A stretch of 64,000 nucleotides of DNA from Ornithinibacillus caprae (GTDB lineage Bacteria > Bacillota > Bacilli > Bacillales > Amphibacillaceae), in assembly GCF_009728145.1 (NCBI RefSeq), contig NZ_WOCA01000002.1:186001-250000 (forward strand), written 5' to 3'. Numbering within the stretch: the stretch's first letter is position 1; every line of letters starts with the position of its first letter. Below, in pieces: positions 8,177 to 16,631 of this stretch. Under the pieces are notes generated by a model, which had not been told where the DNA came from, made no database searches, and saw only the letters and a program-made list of their open reading frames with translations. A program made the position numbers and the translations under genes.

Positions 8177-9063
8177 TGATTAGGGGGTTTCGTTCGATTC
8201 ATCCGTTTGTATTATTTGTTTATTATGTCTATATCATTACTAGTCTCATGTTGTATCAGCATCCTTTTTTTCTTCTAACTGCTCTTTGTTTAGTGGTGTA
8301 TGTTCATGTGCTTTTGGACCGTGGTGAACAGTTGAAACGATGGATTTGGATGCTGGTTTTGATGAGCATTTTCATTTTTATTCTAACTCCTTTCTTTAAT
8401 AGAAGAGGGAATCACGTGTTGTTTTACCTGTTTGATAATCCTGTCATGTTAGAGGCGGTCATTCAAGGTGTAATGATTGCCCTAACATTGATGTGTATTT
8501 TAGCGGTTTTTATTACGTTTAATATCGTGATGACCTCGGATAAATTTTTATTTATTGTTTCCAAATGGTTCCCAAAATGGGGAATGCTGATCATGCTGTC
8601 CATGCGATTTGTTCCACTATTAAGGAAGAGATTACAGGACATTGAGCAGGTCCAACAAGTAAAAGGGGTATCTCTGAGGCAAGGAACGGTTAGACAGCGG
8701 GCGAAGAATGGAATGTTGCTCATGCAAATCCTGCTGACTTTTTCATTAGAGGAGTCGATCCAGTCAGGTGACTCCATGACAGCTAGAGGATATGGGTTAC
8801 AGAAAAGGAGTAAATATCACCCATACGAAATGACACATCGTGATTGGGCGTTAGGATTCGTGATGACAGTTTTCTTTGGAATCATCCTATATGGATGGTG
8901 GCTTGAGGATGGCGTTTTGGCATTGCTACCAGCGCTTGAACCGATTTGGTTAAGCGGTAGGGAATGGTTCTTCTATGCCATTTGGTTTATGTTCATCGGA
9001 ATTCCGATTTTTGTAGAAGGAAGGGAAGTTCTCAAATGGAAATATTATCAACAGAAAATGTGA
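8176..9063 (+). CDS. ECF transporter T component (CbiQ/EcfT family)
   Basis: A 295-residue integral membrane protein with about six membrane segments and the family region near residue 200 (EESIQSGDSMTARGYGLQKR), which contains the Ala-Arg-Gly motif by which T components couple to the ATPases. The ATG overlaps the upstream stop (TAATG), and the gene overlaps the ATPase gene downstream, so translation is coupled. It forms the scaffold of an energy-coupling-factor importer with the adjacent double ATPase and S component. Because the whole set sits behind a B12 riboswitch it is likely dedicated to cobalamin rather than shared among S components. Confidence 0.92.
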   Translation: MIRGFRSIHPFVLFVYYVYIITSLMLYQHPFFLLTALCLVVYVHVLLDRGEQLKRWIWMLVLMSIFIFILTPFFNRRGNHVLFYLFDNPVMLEAVIQGVMIALTLMCILAVFITFNIVMTSDKFLFIVSKWFPKWGMLIMLSMRFVPLLRKRLQDIEQVQQVKGVSLRQGTVRQRAKNGMLLMQILLTFSLEESIQSGDSMTARGYGLQKRSKYHPYEMTHRDWALGFVMTVFFGIILYGWWLEDGVLALLPALEPIWLSGREWFFYAIWFMFIGIPIFVEGREVLKWKYYQQKM

Positions 9064-10670
9064 CGTTTCGCTATCCAGGATCACCCCAATATGTTCTAGA
9101 AGATATCAACTTCTCCATCCATAAAGGGGATTTCGCCATTCTTTGTGGTCCATCTGGTAGTGGGAAATCCACCTTGCTTCGCATGTTTAAACAAGAACTG
9201 TTACCGCATGGGGAATGTTCCGGTTCTTTTTTTTATAAAGGGAATTCATTACAAGACATGGATCGTCTTACCGTTGCCAAAGAGATAGGGATGGTATTTC
9301 AGGATCCAGATAATCAAATCGTGATGGAGCATGTCATGGATGAACTTTTATTTGGGATGGAAAATATGGGATATCCAACAGATGTAATGCGAAGGAAAGT
9401 AGCAGAAATGGTTCACTTCTTTGGGTTACAGGATTTATTAGAAACGAGAACAGATGAATTATCTGGTGGCCAAAAACAACTCATTAACCTTGCTTCAGTA
9501 TTGCTATTAGACCCAAACATCCTATTGCTGGATGAACCTACTGCGCAGTTGGATCCGATTGCAGCAAAAGAATTCATTCATTTGCTCAAACGATTAAATG
9601 ATGAGTTTGGGATAACGATACTCATTGTGGAGCATCGTTTGGAGGAATTGTTTTCCCTTGCCAATCGTGTAATTTTACTAGATAAAGGAAGACTTGTGTT
9701 TGATACAAGCCCCCGTGATGCGGTTAGTCACATGTATACAAGCATGAGACATTTTTTACCGAGTGCAGCATTGGTGTATTTGGATCATAGTGAGGAACGA
9801 CGTCAGGAGAAGATCCCCTTATCGGTAAGGGAAGCAAAGAAATGGGTAGTTAATGCGAATCTATCATTTGTTCAAAAAAAGGAGAAACTGTTACCTGAAC
9901 AAGAACCTTTTGTTGAATTAAGAAAAATAGATTACCAGTATTCCAAGCATAGCGAACCAGTATTAAAGAATCTATCTTTTTCCGTCAATCGTGGAGAGTG
10001 GATGTCTCTTGTTGGTGCTAATGGGACGGGGAAAACGACGGTGTTAAAACTAATTGGAGGGTTGTTAAAACCACAGCATGGTTATATAAAATATAGTGGT
10101 CGAAAGGTGAAACAAATTGATCAGGAGGAGATTGGCTATTTGCCTCAAAACCCCAAAACCTTTTTCTTGCACGATACATTATTTGATGAATATAGACAGA
10201 TTGCTAAAGCAAATCAGAAGAATGTAGAAGCGATCGATTCCCTTGTTAGGAAGTTTCAATTGAGGGAGCTACTAACTAGACATCCTTATGATCTCAGTGG
10301 GGGAGAAATGCAAAAAGCAGCTTTAGTAGGGATTTTGTTAGGTGAACCATCGTTATTGCTTGTGGATGAGCCAACCAAAGGAATGGATCCTGATTTTAAA
10401 GCGGAGTTTGGTGAATTAATGCAAGAATTAGTGAATGAAGGGCTAACCGTTATTATGGTTACCCATGATATTGAATTTGCAGCTCATTATTCTACTAGAT
10501 GTAGCATGATATTTCGTGGAGATATTACTGTGTCTGAACAAACACAATCTTTTTTTCGGGAAAATACATACTACACAACTGCGATCAATCGAATAACTCG
10601 TGAGGGAAGTGGTTTATCCCCGGTCACATTGGAAGAGGCGATGCTGTTATTACAAAAAAATGGTATTTGA
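9036..10670 (+). CDS. ECF transporter fused double ATPase (EcfA-EcfA')
   Basis: A 544-residue protein containing two ABC ATPase domains in one chain. Domain 1 has Walker A GPSGSGKST (about 38-46), the signature LSGGQKQL and Walker B ILLLDEPTAQLD; domain 2 (from about residue 300) has GANGTGKTT, LSGGEMQKA and LLLVDEPTKGMD. The start is placed at the ATG at 9036, with AAGGAAGGGAAG upstream; a more distant in-frame GTG at 8964 lies deep inside the T-component gene. A fused pair is common for vitamin ECF modules. It energises uptake by the neighbouring T and S components on the cytoplasmic face. Confidence 0.93.
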   Translation: MEILSTENVTFRYPGSPQYVLEDINFSIHKGDFAILCGPSGSGKSTLLRMFKQELLPHGECSGSFFYKGNSLQDMDRLTVAKEIGMVFQDPDNQIVMEHVMDELLFGMENMGYPTDVMRRKVAEMVHFFGLQDLLETRTDELSGGQKQLINLASVLLLDPNILLLDEPTAQLDPIAAKEFIHLLKRLNDEFGITILIVEHRLEELFSLANRVILLDKGRLVFDTSPRDAVSHMYTSMRHFLPSAALVYLDHSEERRQEKIPLSVREAKKWVVNANLSFVQKKEKLLPEQEPFVELRKIDYQYSKHSEPVLKNLSFSVNRGEWMSLVGANGTGKTTVLKLIGGLLKPQHGYIKYSGRKVKQIDQEEIGYLPQNPKTFFLHDTLFDEYRQIAKANQKNVEAIDSLVRKFQLRELLTRHPYDLSGGEMQKAALVGILLGEPSLLLVDEPTKGMDPDFKAEFGELMQELVNEGLTVIMVTHDIEFAAHYSTRCSMIFRGDITVSEQTQSFFRENTYYTTAINRITREGSGLSPVTLEEAMLLLQKNGI

Positions 10671-11329
10671 TTAGTTTAGTCATTATTATTTTCATCTGTT
10701 TAATTGGTTTTCCATTGATCAATGTAAAATATTATCTTTTGCTAAGTATAGTTATTATGGTTGCTTCTTTTCTTCCGTTTGTAGTTCGTTTTTCTAAACA
10801 ACAGATTACGAGTAGAGAATTGGTTATGTTAGCGATTTTGGGTGCTATTGCTGCAGTAAGTCGTGTACCATTTGCCTCCATACCAAGTGTACAACCTACC
10901 ACCTTTGTCATTATTGTTGCGGCAATCGTACTAGGTCCACAAAGCGGATTTGTAATCGGTGTGACGGCAGCAATTGTATCGAATTTATTTTTAGGACAAG
11001 GGCCGTGGACACCATGGCAAATGTATGCATGGGGGATGATTGGCTTATTTGCCGGTATCATGCGCAATACATGGGTGATGAGAAGTAAGGTTGGCAAATG
11101 TACATTTGGCTTTGTCGTTGGTTTTCTCTTTGGATGGTTTATGAACCTATGGATTGTTGTTGGCGTCATACAAGAAATAAACTGGAAAACGATTATCCTT
11201 TATAACAGCACAAGCTTCTACTTCGATTTAGCCCACGCACTATCAAATGTCTTCTTTTTATTACTGTTTAGTAAGACTTGGATTAAAATCTTGGAGAGAT
11301 TTAAGCAGAAGTATGGGCTGTTTGAGTGA
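10667..11329 (+). CDS. ECF transporter S component, probable cobalamin-specific (CbrT-like)
   Basis: A 220-residue membrane protein with about six or seven hydrophobic segments. The start TTG overlaps the ATPase stop (TTGA). The conserved-looking core SRVPFASIPSVQPTTFVIIVA and GQGPWTPWQMYAWGMIGLFAG is typical of S components of the CbrT-like group. In ECF systems the S component binds the vitamin. The specificity call rests on the B12 riboswitch 5.7 kb upstream, the DUF4430 proteins and co-transcription; from sequence alone another vitamin or cofactor cannot be excluded. It is the last gene of the operon, followed by a strong terminator. Confidence 0.82.
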   Translation: MISLVIIIFICLIGFPLINVKYYLLLSIVIMVASFLPFVVRFSKQQITSRELVMLAILGAIAAVSRVPFASIPSVQPTTFVIIVAAIVLGPQSGFVIGVTAAIVSNLFLGQGPWTPWQMYAWGMIGLFAGIMRNTWVMRSKVGKCTFGFVVGFLFGWFMNLWIVVGVIQEINWKTIILYNSTSFYFDLAHALSNVFFLLLFSKTWIKILERFKQKYGLFE

Positions 11330-11335
11330 CGTTTA

Positions 11336-11357
11336 GGGTCAGGTCCACTGTCCCAAT
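11336..11357. repeat. Single copy of the GGGTCAGGTCC intergenic repeat
   Basis: GGGTCAGGTCCACTGTCCCA matches the dispersed repeat family found at about nine places in this window. It lies between the ECF operon stop and its terminator. Confidence 0.8.
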
Positions 11358-11373
11358 TTCTATTTAACTTTAT

Positions 11374-11412
11374 AAAACCCAGTGGGAAATTGAAATTTCC
11401 ACTGGGTTTTTT
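11374..11412 (+). terminator. Strong intrinsic terminator of the cobalamin operon
   Basis: AAACCCAGTGGGAAATT (11375-11391) pairs with AATTTCCACTGGGTTT (11394-11409) with a tiny loop, followed by T residues. It is nearly symmetric and could act in both directions. Confidence 0.92.
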
Positions 11413-11560
11413 CTGTTTTATGTGGTTTGTACCGCTGAAAATTGTTGTTTTAGGTGAGAAACGTGAAGTTAGGTTTCTGCAAGGGATGGAAGTTTTCGTT
11501 ATGCTAAGTCCAATGCGGGATGAAAGGATGTGTTCGTTTCGCAATGAAGGAGGAGAAAAC

Positions 11561-12100
11561 ATGGAAGATGAAAAAGAATTTTCATTTGAAGAGATTTTCA
11601 AGCAAAACGAGAGGAGGATACATTTCTATATTCACAAACTGGGACTTCATGATCCACATCGGGAGTACTATGTAGAAGGTATTTACGCGATGTGGATTGC
11701 CTATAAGAAATACCAACCAGACAAAGGCCCGTTATCAACTTACTTCAATTACACCATCCGCAATCGCCTCATCGATATGCTCCGCAAAAAAGAAAGGGAA
11801 ACCCACCATAAAGAAAAAATTGTTCAAGAGGAAATAACGAAGATTGATAATGGAAATAGAGATGGTAAGAGCAACATTCCTATTGTAGAGACGGCAGGGA
11901 TTACGTTAGAAGACGAAGGTCTATGGGACGAGCTTCAGGCAAGATTAACCAAAAACCAAATGAAGTGGGTTTACTATCATATTGTGATTGGAATGAAGCT
12001 AAATGAAATTGCAGAACAAGAAGACGTCTCGTTAAATGCTGTAAAAAGCTGGGGAAGAGAAGCGAGAAAGAAGCTAAAGGATATAGGAAGAATAGAGTGA
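11561..12100 (+). CDS. Small sigma-70 family RNA polymerase sigma factor
   Basis: The 179-residue protein starts at the ATG at 11561 behind AAGGAGGAGA. Residues 8-80 look like sigma region 2 (FEEIFKQNERRIHFYIHKLG, then YFNYTIRNRLIDMLRKKER) and residues 125-175 like region 4 (MKLNEIAEQEDVSLNAVKSWGREARKKL, a helix-turn-helix). No ECF-type regions beyond 2 and 4 are evident. Similar small sigma factors occur in Bacillaceae and their prophages. No anti-sigma gene is adjacent; the next gene is 270 bases away behind a hairpin. An upstream in-frame extension through the terminator is unlikely. Target promoters are unknown. Confidence 0.82.
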   Translation: MEDEKEFSFEEIFKQNERRIHFYIHKLGLHDPHREYYVEGIYAMWIAYKKYQPDKGPLSTYFNYTIRNRLIDMLRKKERETHHKEKIVQEEITKIDNGNRDGKSNIPIVETAGITLEDEGLWDELQARLTKNQMKWVYYHIVIGMKLNEIAEQEDVSLNAVKSWGREARKKLKDIGRIE

Positions 12101-12108
12101 AGTAAGAT

Positions 12109-12150
12109 ACAGGCACCGACAACGGGCACTTGCCCGATGTCGGTGCCTGT
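12109..12150. repeat. Long palindromic hairpin (GGCACCGACA repeat family)
   Basis: ACAGGCACCGACA (12109-12121) pairs perfectly with TGTCGGTGCCTGT (12138-12150), and the interior GGGCACTTGCCC continues the stem. The following CACTCGTCGGATTTTGTCGAA text recurs almost unchanged at 60650-60670. It may terminate the sigma-factor transcript, although no T run follows directly. Confidence 0.85.
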
Positions 12151-12321
12151 CACTCGTCGGATTTTGTCGAAAAAAATTGGATTATTTTCAAATGGAGAGT
12201 ATTTGAGTGAATTTAGTCTTATTTGGAAGGTTTAAATAATATTATCAAAATCTTAGCGAGATTATTCTAAAAGTTTATGTTATTTACTGTTATTTGAGTT
12301 TTTATGCGGTTTGATTACTCC

Positions 12322-12338
12322 TGTTAGTTAACCTAACA
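12322..12338. promoter_or_regulatory. Possible operator upstream of the nitrilase operon
   Basis: TGTTAG and CTAACA form a 6-base inverted repeat with a 5-base spacer, 32 bases before the nitrilase ATG. It is a typical position for a repressor site, but no regulator gene is adjacent. Confidence 0.3.
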
Positions 12339-12369
12339 TTAATAATATGTGTTCGAAAGGAGGGATTGA

Positions 12370-13158
12370 ATGAGGGTAACGATTGGTCAGTTTGATCCTG
12401 TACTAGGGGATAAAGCGGAAAATATAGTGCGGATGATCAGGATCATGGAACAGGCTTCTGAGGCTTCAGCAGATATAGTTATTTTTCCAGAGCTAAGCTT
12501 AACCGGATATTTTATCCAAGATGTTGATGCCAAGCTTGCAGAGCCAATTAATGGAGTGAGTATTCAAAGCATTCAAGAGAAGAGTAGAAGCTTACGCTTA
12601 CATACGATTTTACCCTGGCCAGAACTTGCAGAAGATGGGAGCGTGTACAACTCGGCTTGTCTCATTTCGGATATGGGAGAAATGATTGGAACCTACCGCA
12701 AAGTCCATTTATATGAAACAGAAAAGGAAGTTTTTACAGCGGGGAATGAATTTAATGTGTTTGAAACGAAAATCGGTCGAATTGGATTGATGATTTGTTT
12801 TGATTTGGACTTTCCAGAATCTACGAGAATATTAAATTTAAAAGGCGCTGATATCGTTCTTTCTCCGACAAATAATATGGTTCCTTACCAGCGTTATCAT
12901 GAGGCATATGTACGAAGCAGGTCCATGGAAAACGAATTACCGATTGTATCCTGTAATCGTATAGGGAATGAAAGAGACCTTACCTTTTTTGGCGAAAGTA
13001 CAGCCTATGACGCTTATGGCAATCAACTAATAAAATTGGACAGTAAAGAAACTATACAAACAGCGGAAATTCCAATTAATCAACAAAGGGATCCAAATTT
13101 ACAGTATAAAGAGAATCGTATACCCAAAATTTATGAGCAGCTTACAAATTTACAATAA
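12370..13158 (+). CDS. Nitrilase superfamily carbon-nitrogen hydrolase
   Basis: A 262-residue cytosolic hydrolase with the nitrilase-superfamily catalytic triad in place: Glu41 in FPELSLTGY, Lys111 in YRKVHLY, and Cys143 in MICFDLDFPE. The length fits amidase or N-carbamoyl-hydrolase branches rather than true nitrilases. GAAAGGAGG precedes the ATG. It is followed after 15 bases by a betaine-type binding lipoprotein and then a class II aldolase, so the three are probably one operon. An amide, ureido or nitrile compound taken up from outside is a plausible substrate; the exact reaction is not readable from the sequence. Confidence 0.88.
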   Translation: MRVTIGQFDPVLGDKAENIVRMIRIMEQASEASADIVIFPELSLTGYFIQDVDAKLAEPINGVSIQSIQEKSRSLRLHTILPWPELAEDGSVYNSACLISDMGEMIGTYRKVHLYETEKEVFTAGNEFNVFETKIGRIGLMICFDLDFPESTRILNLKGADIVLSPTNNMVPYQRYHEAYVRSRSMENELPIVSCNRIGNERDLTFFGESTAYDAYGNQLIKLDSKETIQTAEIPINQQRDPNLQYKENRIPKIYEQLTNLQ

Positions 13159-13173
13159 ATAGGAGAATGTACA

Positions 13174-14160
13174 TTGAAAAAACGGAAAGGTATCATAAGT
13201 GGATTTAGTTTAGTCTTAGTTATTTTAATGGTTGCTGGTTGTGGAACGAATGCTTCTAGTGACAAAAAAGAGCCCATTGTTTTTGCAGATGCTGGTTGGG
13301 ATAGTCTTCGTTTTCACAATGAAATCGCGGGTATCATAATCGAGGCTGGTTATGGTTATGAAACAGATCAGCGCACTGGTTCAAGTACGGCAGTGTGGGT
13401 TGGTATTGAAGAGGGAGATATTGATGTCCATATGGAAGTATGGAAAGATAATCTGATGGATATTTATGGAAAAGGAATTAAAAATGGGGACTTTCAAAAG
13501 GTATCGTTAAACTTTGACGATAATTATCAAGGATTCTATATCCCAACTTATATGATCGAAGGGGACCCTGAACGGGGGATTGAGCCGGTTGCTCCAGATT
13601 TGAAATATGTTACTGATTTACCAGAATACAAGGATCTATTTCAGGATCCAGAGGACAGTAGCAAAGGGCGTATTATCGGATCAATTTCTGGCTGGACGGT
13701 CGATGAAATATTATATGAGGCGTATGAGTATTATGGTTTAGATGAGACATTTAATTACTCTCGCCCGGGTTCTGAAGCGGCAATTAATGCGTCACTAACT
13801 CAAGCCTATGAAAACGGGGAGCCATGGGTTGGATATAATTATGAGCCAAACTGGATTATTGGTATGTATGATATGACTCCATTATTGGAAGAAGAGGAGG
13901 GTCCTTTGGCTGAGATTGCTACACAGGATATTGAAATTGTTGTGACTAAATCATTACCTGATCGTGCACCAGAAGTAACAGAATTTCTAGGAAACTATCA
14001 AACATCGAGTGAAATTGCTAATGAAGCCCTAGCCTATATCCAAGAAACGGATGCTTCGGCGTATGAAGCGGCTGTGAAATTTTTGCAAGAAAATGAATCT
14101 ATTTGGACAGAGTGGGTACCTGAGGAAGTAGTAGAAAAAGTAAAAGAAGAAATCGAGTAG
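13174..14160 (+). CDS. Glycine-betaine/OpuAC-type substrate-binding lipoprotein
   Basis: A 328-residue lipoprotein (lipobox near residue 23, MVAGCG) of the OpuAC binding-protein family. Typical features are FADAGWDSLRFHNEIAGIIIEAGYGY at the mature N-terminus, the GDIDVHMEVWKDN loop, and the C-terminal NEALAYIQETDASAYEAAVKFLQENESIWTEWVP segment that ends many OpuAC proteins. Aromatic residues that would form a cage for a quaternary amine are abundant. The start is a TTG behind AGGAGAATG. No permease or ATPase is adjacent, so this is an orphan binding protein that must rely on a transporter elsewhere or act as a receptor. The ligand is probably a small zwitterion or amine. Confidence 0.85.
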   Translation: MKKRKGIISGFSLVLVILMVAGCGTNASSDKKEPIVFADAGWDSLRFHNEIAGIIIEAGYGYETDQRTGSSTAVWVGIEEGDIDVHMEVWKDNLMDIYGKGIKNGDFQKVSLNFDDNYQGFYIPTYMIEGDPERGIEPVAPDLKYVTDLPEYKDLFQDPEDSSKGRIIGSISGWTVDEILYEAYEYYGLDETFNYSRPGSEAAINASLTQAYENGEPWVGYNYEPNWIIGMYDMTPLLEEEEGPLAEIATQDIEIVVTKSLPDRAPEVTEFLGNYQTSSEIANEALAYIQETDASAYEAAVKFLQENESIWTEWVPEEVVEKVKEEIE

Positions 14161-14208
14161 AATATAGTGCCTTTTAATTGGGGTAGGCACGTAACTAGGA
14201 GGAATATT

Positions 14209-15000
14209 ATGGGGCAACAAATGGAACGTGTAGTTGGAGAAGGTGTAACGGATTATTTAGAGCATCCAACCTTTAAAACAATTGAAGAAGAACGTCAACA
14301 TAACAAACAAAAATTAGCCGCAGCATTTCGCTTATTTGGTCGGTTTGGATTTTCCGAGGGAGCTGCCGGGCATATTACGTATCGTGATCCGGAATTAACG
14401 GATCATTTATGGGTGAATCCATATGGCATGCATTTTAGCAAAATTAAAGCTTCGGACCTTGTATTAGTTAATAGTGAGGGGAAGGTAGTAGAAGGAAAAT
14501 ATTCGGTACATAAATCGGCATTTTCGATCCACTCGGCAGTTCATGAAGCGCGTCCAGATGTAGTTGCATCTGCTCATGCCCATTCGGTATACGGAAAAAC
14601 CTGGTCAGTGAGTGGAAGATTACTAGATCCGTTAACACAGGATGCTTGTTCCTTTTACAATGATCATTCGATTTTTGACGAGTATAAAGGTGTTGCATAT
14701 GACGAAGAAGAGGGAGTTCGCATTGGGAGAGCATTAGGTGATAATAAAGCAGTTATATTACGAAGTCATGGGCTCCTTACCGTTGGCCAATCCGTAGATT
14801 CAGCAGCGTTCTGGTTCATTACCATGGAGCGCTCATGCCAATCTCAATTACTAGCAGAATCAGCTGGCATAGTAAATCCAATTGGACCTGAAGATGCTGC
14901 ACATACTGCAAGTCAAGTGGGAAGAGAAATCGACGGATGGGAAAGCTTCCAACCACTATGGGAACGGATCATTAGCGAAGAACCAGATTTGTTGGATTAG
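14209..15000 (+). CDS. Class II aldolase/adducin family protein
   Basis: A 263-residue protein with the class II aldolase zinc site: the AHAHSVYGKTWS pair of histidines, a later His in LRSHGLLTVGQSVDSAAFW, and the GFSEGAAGHITYRDP phosphate or substrate loop. The ATG at 14209 follows CTAGGAGGAA; upstream in-frame codons to 14167 lack a binding site. It is the third gene of the nitrilase/binding-protein operon. In many class II proteins of this subgroup (similar to decarboxylating or adducin-like members) the aldol substrate is unknown. A catabolic step after hydrolysis by the nitrilase is a reasonable guess only. Confidence 0.88.
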   Translation: MGQQMERVVGEGVTDYLEHPTFKTIEEERQHNKQKLAAAFRLFGRFGFSEGAAGHITYRDPELTDHLWVNPYGMHFSKIKASDLVLVNSEGKVVEGKYSVHKSAFSIHSAVHEARPDVVASAHAHSVYGKTWSVSGRLLDPLTQDACSFYNDHSIFDEYKGVAYDEEEGVRIGRALGDNKAVILRSHGLLTVGQSVDSAAFWFITMERSCQSQLLAESAGIVNPIGPEDAAHTASQVGREIDGWESFQPLWERIISEEPDLLD

Positions 15001-15032
15001 CGGGGCTGGTTGCTGGGTTGGCTTGGTTGTTT

Positions 15033-15275
15033 GGGGTCAGGTCCCTCGTCCCAGGGAGGGGTGCAATTTGGGGTCAGGTCCCCCGTCCCAGAGAGGGATG
15101 CAATGTGGGGGTCAGGTCCCCCGTCCCAGAGAGGGATGCAATGTGGGGTCAGGTCCCGTGTCCCAGAGAGGGATGCAATGTGGGGTCAGGTCCCGTGTCC
15201 CAGAGAGGGGTGCAATGTGGGGTCAGGTCCCCCGTCCCAAAAGGGATGCAATAAGGGACCTGACCCCCTGTCCCA
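15033..15275. repeat. Tandem array of the GGGGTCAGGTCC repeat, period 37 bp, closed by an inverted copy
   Basis: Direct units begin at 15033, 15070, 15108, 15145, 15182 and 15219 (37 bases apart, one 38), each reading GGGGTCAGGTCCC, a GTCCC block, AGAGAGGGATGCAAT. The last element (15254-15275) is the reverse complement, AGGGACCTGACCCC. The whole array can fold into a large hairpin between two convergent genes and probably ends both transcripts. Open frames through it are artefacts of the repeat. Confidence 0.93.
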
Positions 15276-15277
15276 CT

Positions 15278-16465
15278 TTACCGATTTGCTCTATTTTTCA
15301 CCCAAGCAAATCCTAATAATCCAAGCATTACAATCATTTGCGTGAGGAAGGCTATGCCGTCCCAAAAATATGGATTGGATGTGGGATAGGTAACTAAATG
15401 ATTTAAGCTCCTTGAAATTGCATATAGTGCTTGCGGCAGAAAGTAAAAGATAAATAATCCGGACATTAAGATAATGCCACAAAGATAGAACACGCTATAA
15501 TAGCGTACAATTTTTGTCTCATTATCAAGGAGGACTTCTGTTGTACTTGGAGCACTTTTCCTAACTGGAAGCCATTTTCGTAGCATTTGCTTTCCACTCT
15601 CCATTAGGTTGTAACAACCTGTTACATTCTCAACAACATAATACAGGTCCGTTTTCATATAAAAACAGCATTGATAAATAAATTTAATAAATAGATCAAA
15701 GATGATTATTCCGATAATACCTTGTATCAATAAATGACTATCTGTAAGAACTAAAGTGATCATAAAAGCAAAAAAGAGAATTATCTGCTCAAATGACATG
15801 CCGGCAAAATATAGTCGATTTCGTTGTTTAGGAGATAGTTTCCAGGCCGGGGTTAAGTCGGTCTCAAATACAACAAAAAATAATCGATGACCAATATCTA
15901 ATTTAGCAGGTAGACCGTGAGCTCGAATGGCTAGTATATGACCAAACTCATGAATCATAATAAGAACGAGAGAGACAGTCATATAGGTCACGATATTTAA
16001 CATCATGGAGTCAAAGACAAAGATATCCCGATAACTTGGTAGTAGAGTAGGATTTGAAAATAACAAAAAAATATTTGTCAGGAAAAATACCAAATATAAC
16101 TTACTAGCTATTTTATTAAAAAAGAATTGCCCTAACCGAACAGGAATCCACTGAAGCCCTGTTGGGGATTGGTTCTTTTTTTCCTTGCCCACTTTTTGCC
16201 CATCTATTTCTTTTACTAAACCTAAGTCTATGAGTTGCTCAGCAAAAGGAATAAGTTCGACTTCTTCGGTAGGATAGACCTTTCTTAGTGATTGTTCAAT
16301 TTCACCTATTGTTTTACCGTCTTTTATCATCTCCAATGCATCGATACAAACCTTTGGCATTTCGAAAAATTCACCGGACTGGTTATCTTCGACGATATAA
16401 TGTTTTTTATCTTGGCGGATTTGTAGAGGATATAGAGATAGCTTCGACTGGAGGGTTAATTTCAT
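15278..16465 (-). CDS. PqqD-M50 membrane metalloprotease, peptide-maturation type
   Basis: A 395-residue protein. Residues 1-95 resemble a PqqD-like peptide-binding domain (the WxxxYF-like region YIVEDNQSGEFFEMP and later EIEQSLRKVYP). The rest is a multi-pass membrane protease: HEFGH at 172-176 in a membrane helix gives two zinc histidines and the catalytic Glu, and MKTDLYYVVENVTGCYNL at 270-287 holds the third ligand Asp, as in YydH-like M50 peptidases associated with ribosomally made peptides. The ATG at 16465 follows AGGAAGTGAT. It lies 75 bases after a tiny Trp/Cys-rich peptide gene on the same strand. I infer that it binds the leader of that peptide through the PqqD domain and cleaves it in the membrane. 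Confidence 0.85.
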   Translation of the reverse strand: MKLTLQSKLSLYPLQIRQDKKHYIVEDNQSGEFFEMPKVCIDALEMIKDGKTIGEIEQSLRKVYPTEEVELIPFAEQLIDLGLVKEIDGQKVGKEKKNQSPTGLQWIPVRLGQFFFNKIASKLYLVFFLTNIFLLFSNPTLLPSYRDIFVFDSMMLNIVTYMTVSLVLIMIHEFGHILAIRAHGLPAKLDIGHRLFFVVFETDLTPAWKLSPKQRNRLYFAGMSFEQIILFFAFMITLVLTDSHLLIQGIIGIIIFDLFIKFIYQCCFYMKTDLYYVVENVTGCYNLMESGKQMLRKWLPVRKSAPSTTEVLLDNETKIVRYYSVFYLCGIILMSGLFIFYFLPQALYAISRSLNHLVTYPTSNPYFWDGIAFLTQMIVMLGLLGFAWVKNRANR

Positions 16466-16540
16466 CAGGTATCACTTCCTTTAATAAAAATAATAGGATG
16501 CTAGAACTTTACTCCTAACATCCAACGTTTTTCCAAATGA

Positions 16541-16606
16541 TTAGCGGCCACCCCACCAGCACCACCAGCAAGTTACTTTGATTTTATGTAGTTTGCGGAT
16601 TTTCAT
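16541..16606 (-). CDS. Micropeptide, 21 residues, Trp/Cys-rich core CWWCWWGGR; candidate peptide precursor
   Basis: This reading frame is short but has all the marks of a gene: AAAGGAGGTG (16616-16625) precedes an ATG at 16606 (a TTG at 16612 is an alternative that adds two residues). The first 12 residues are basic and hydrophobic (MKIRKLHKIKVT), and the last nine are CWWCWWGGR before a TAA stop. The gene begins 25 bases after the HD-GYP stop and ends 75 bases before the PqqD-M50 protease. A leader-like basic segment followed by a compact, unusual core next to a peptide-binding protease is what ribosomally made modified peptides look like. No radical-SAM, P450 or prenyltransferase gene is adjacent, so any modification is unknown. 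Confidence 0.72.
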   Translation of the reverse strand: MKIRKLHKIKVTCWWCWWGGR

Positions 16607-16631
16607 TGTCAATACACCTCCTTTCAAATAA

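Noticed and set aside
14882-15345. Overlapping plus-strand open frames with repetitive Gly/Ser/Arg protein
   Set aside because: They run through the 37-bp repeat array in all three frames and have no ribosome binding sites; they are products of the repeat.
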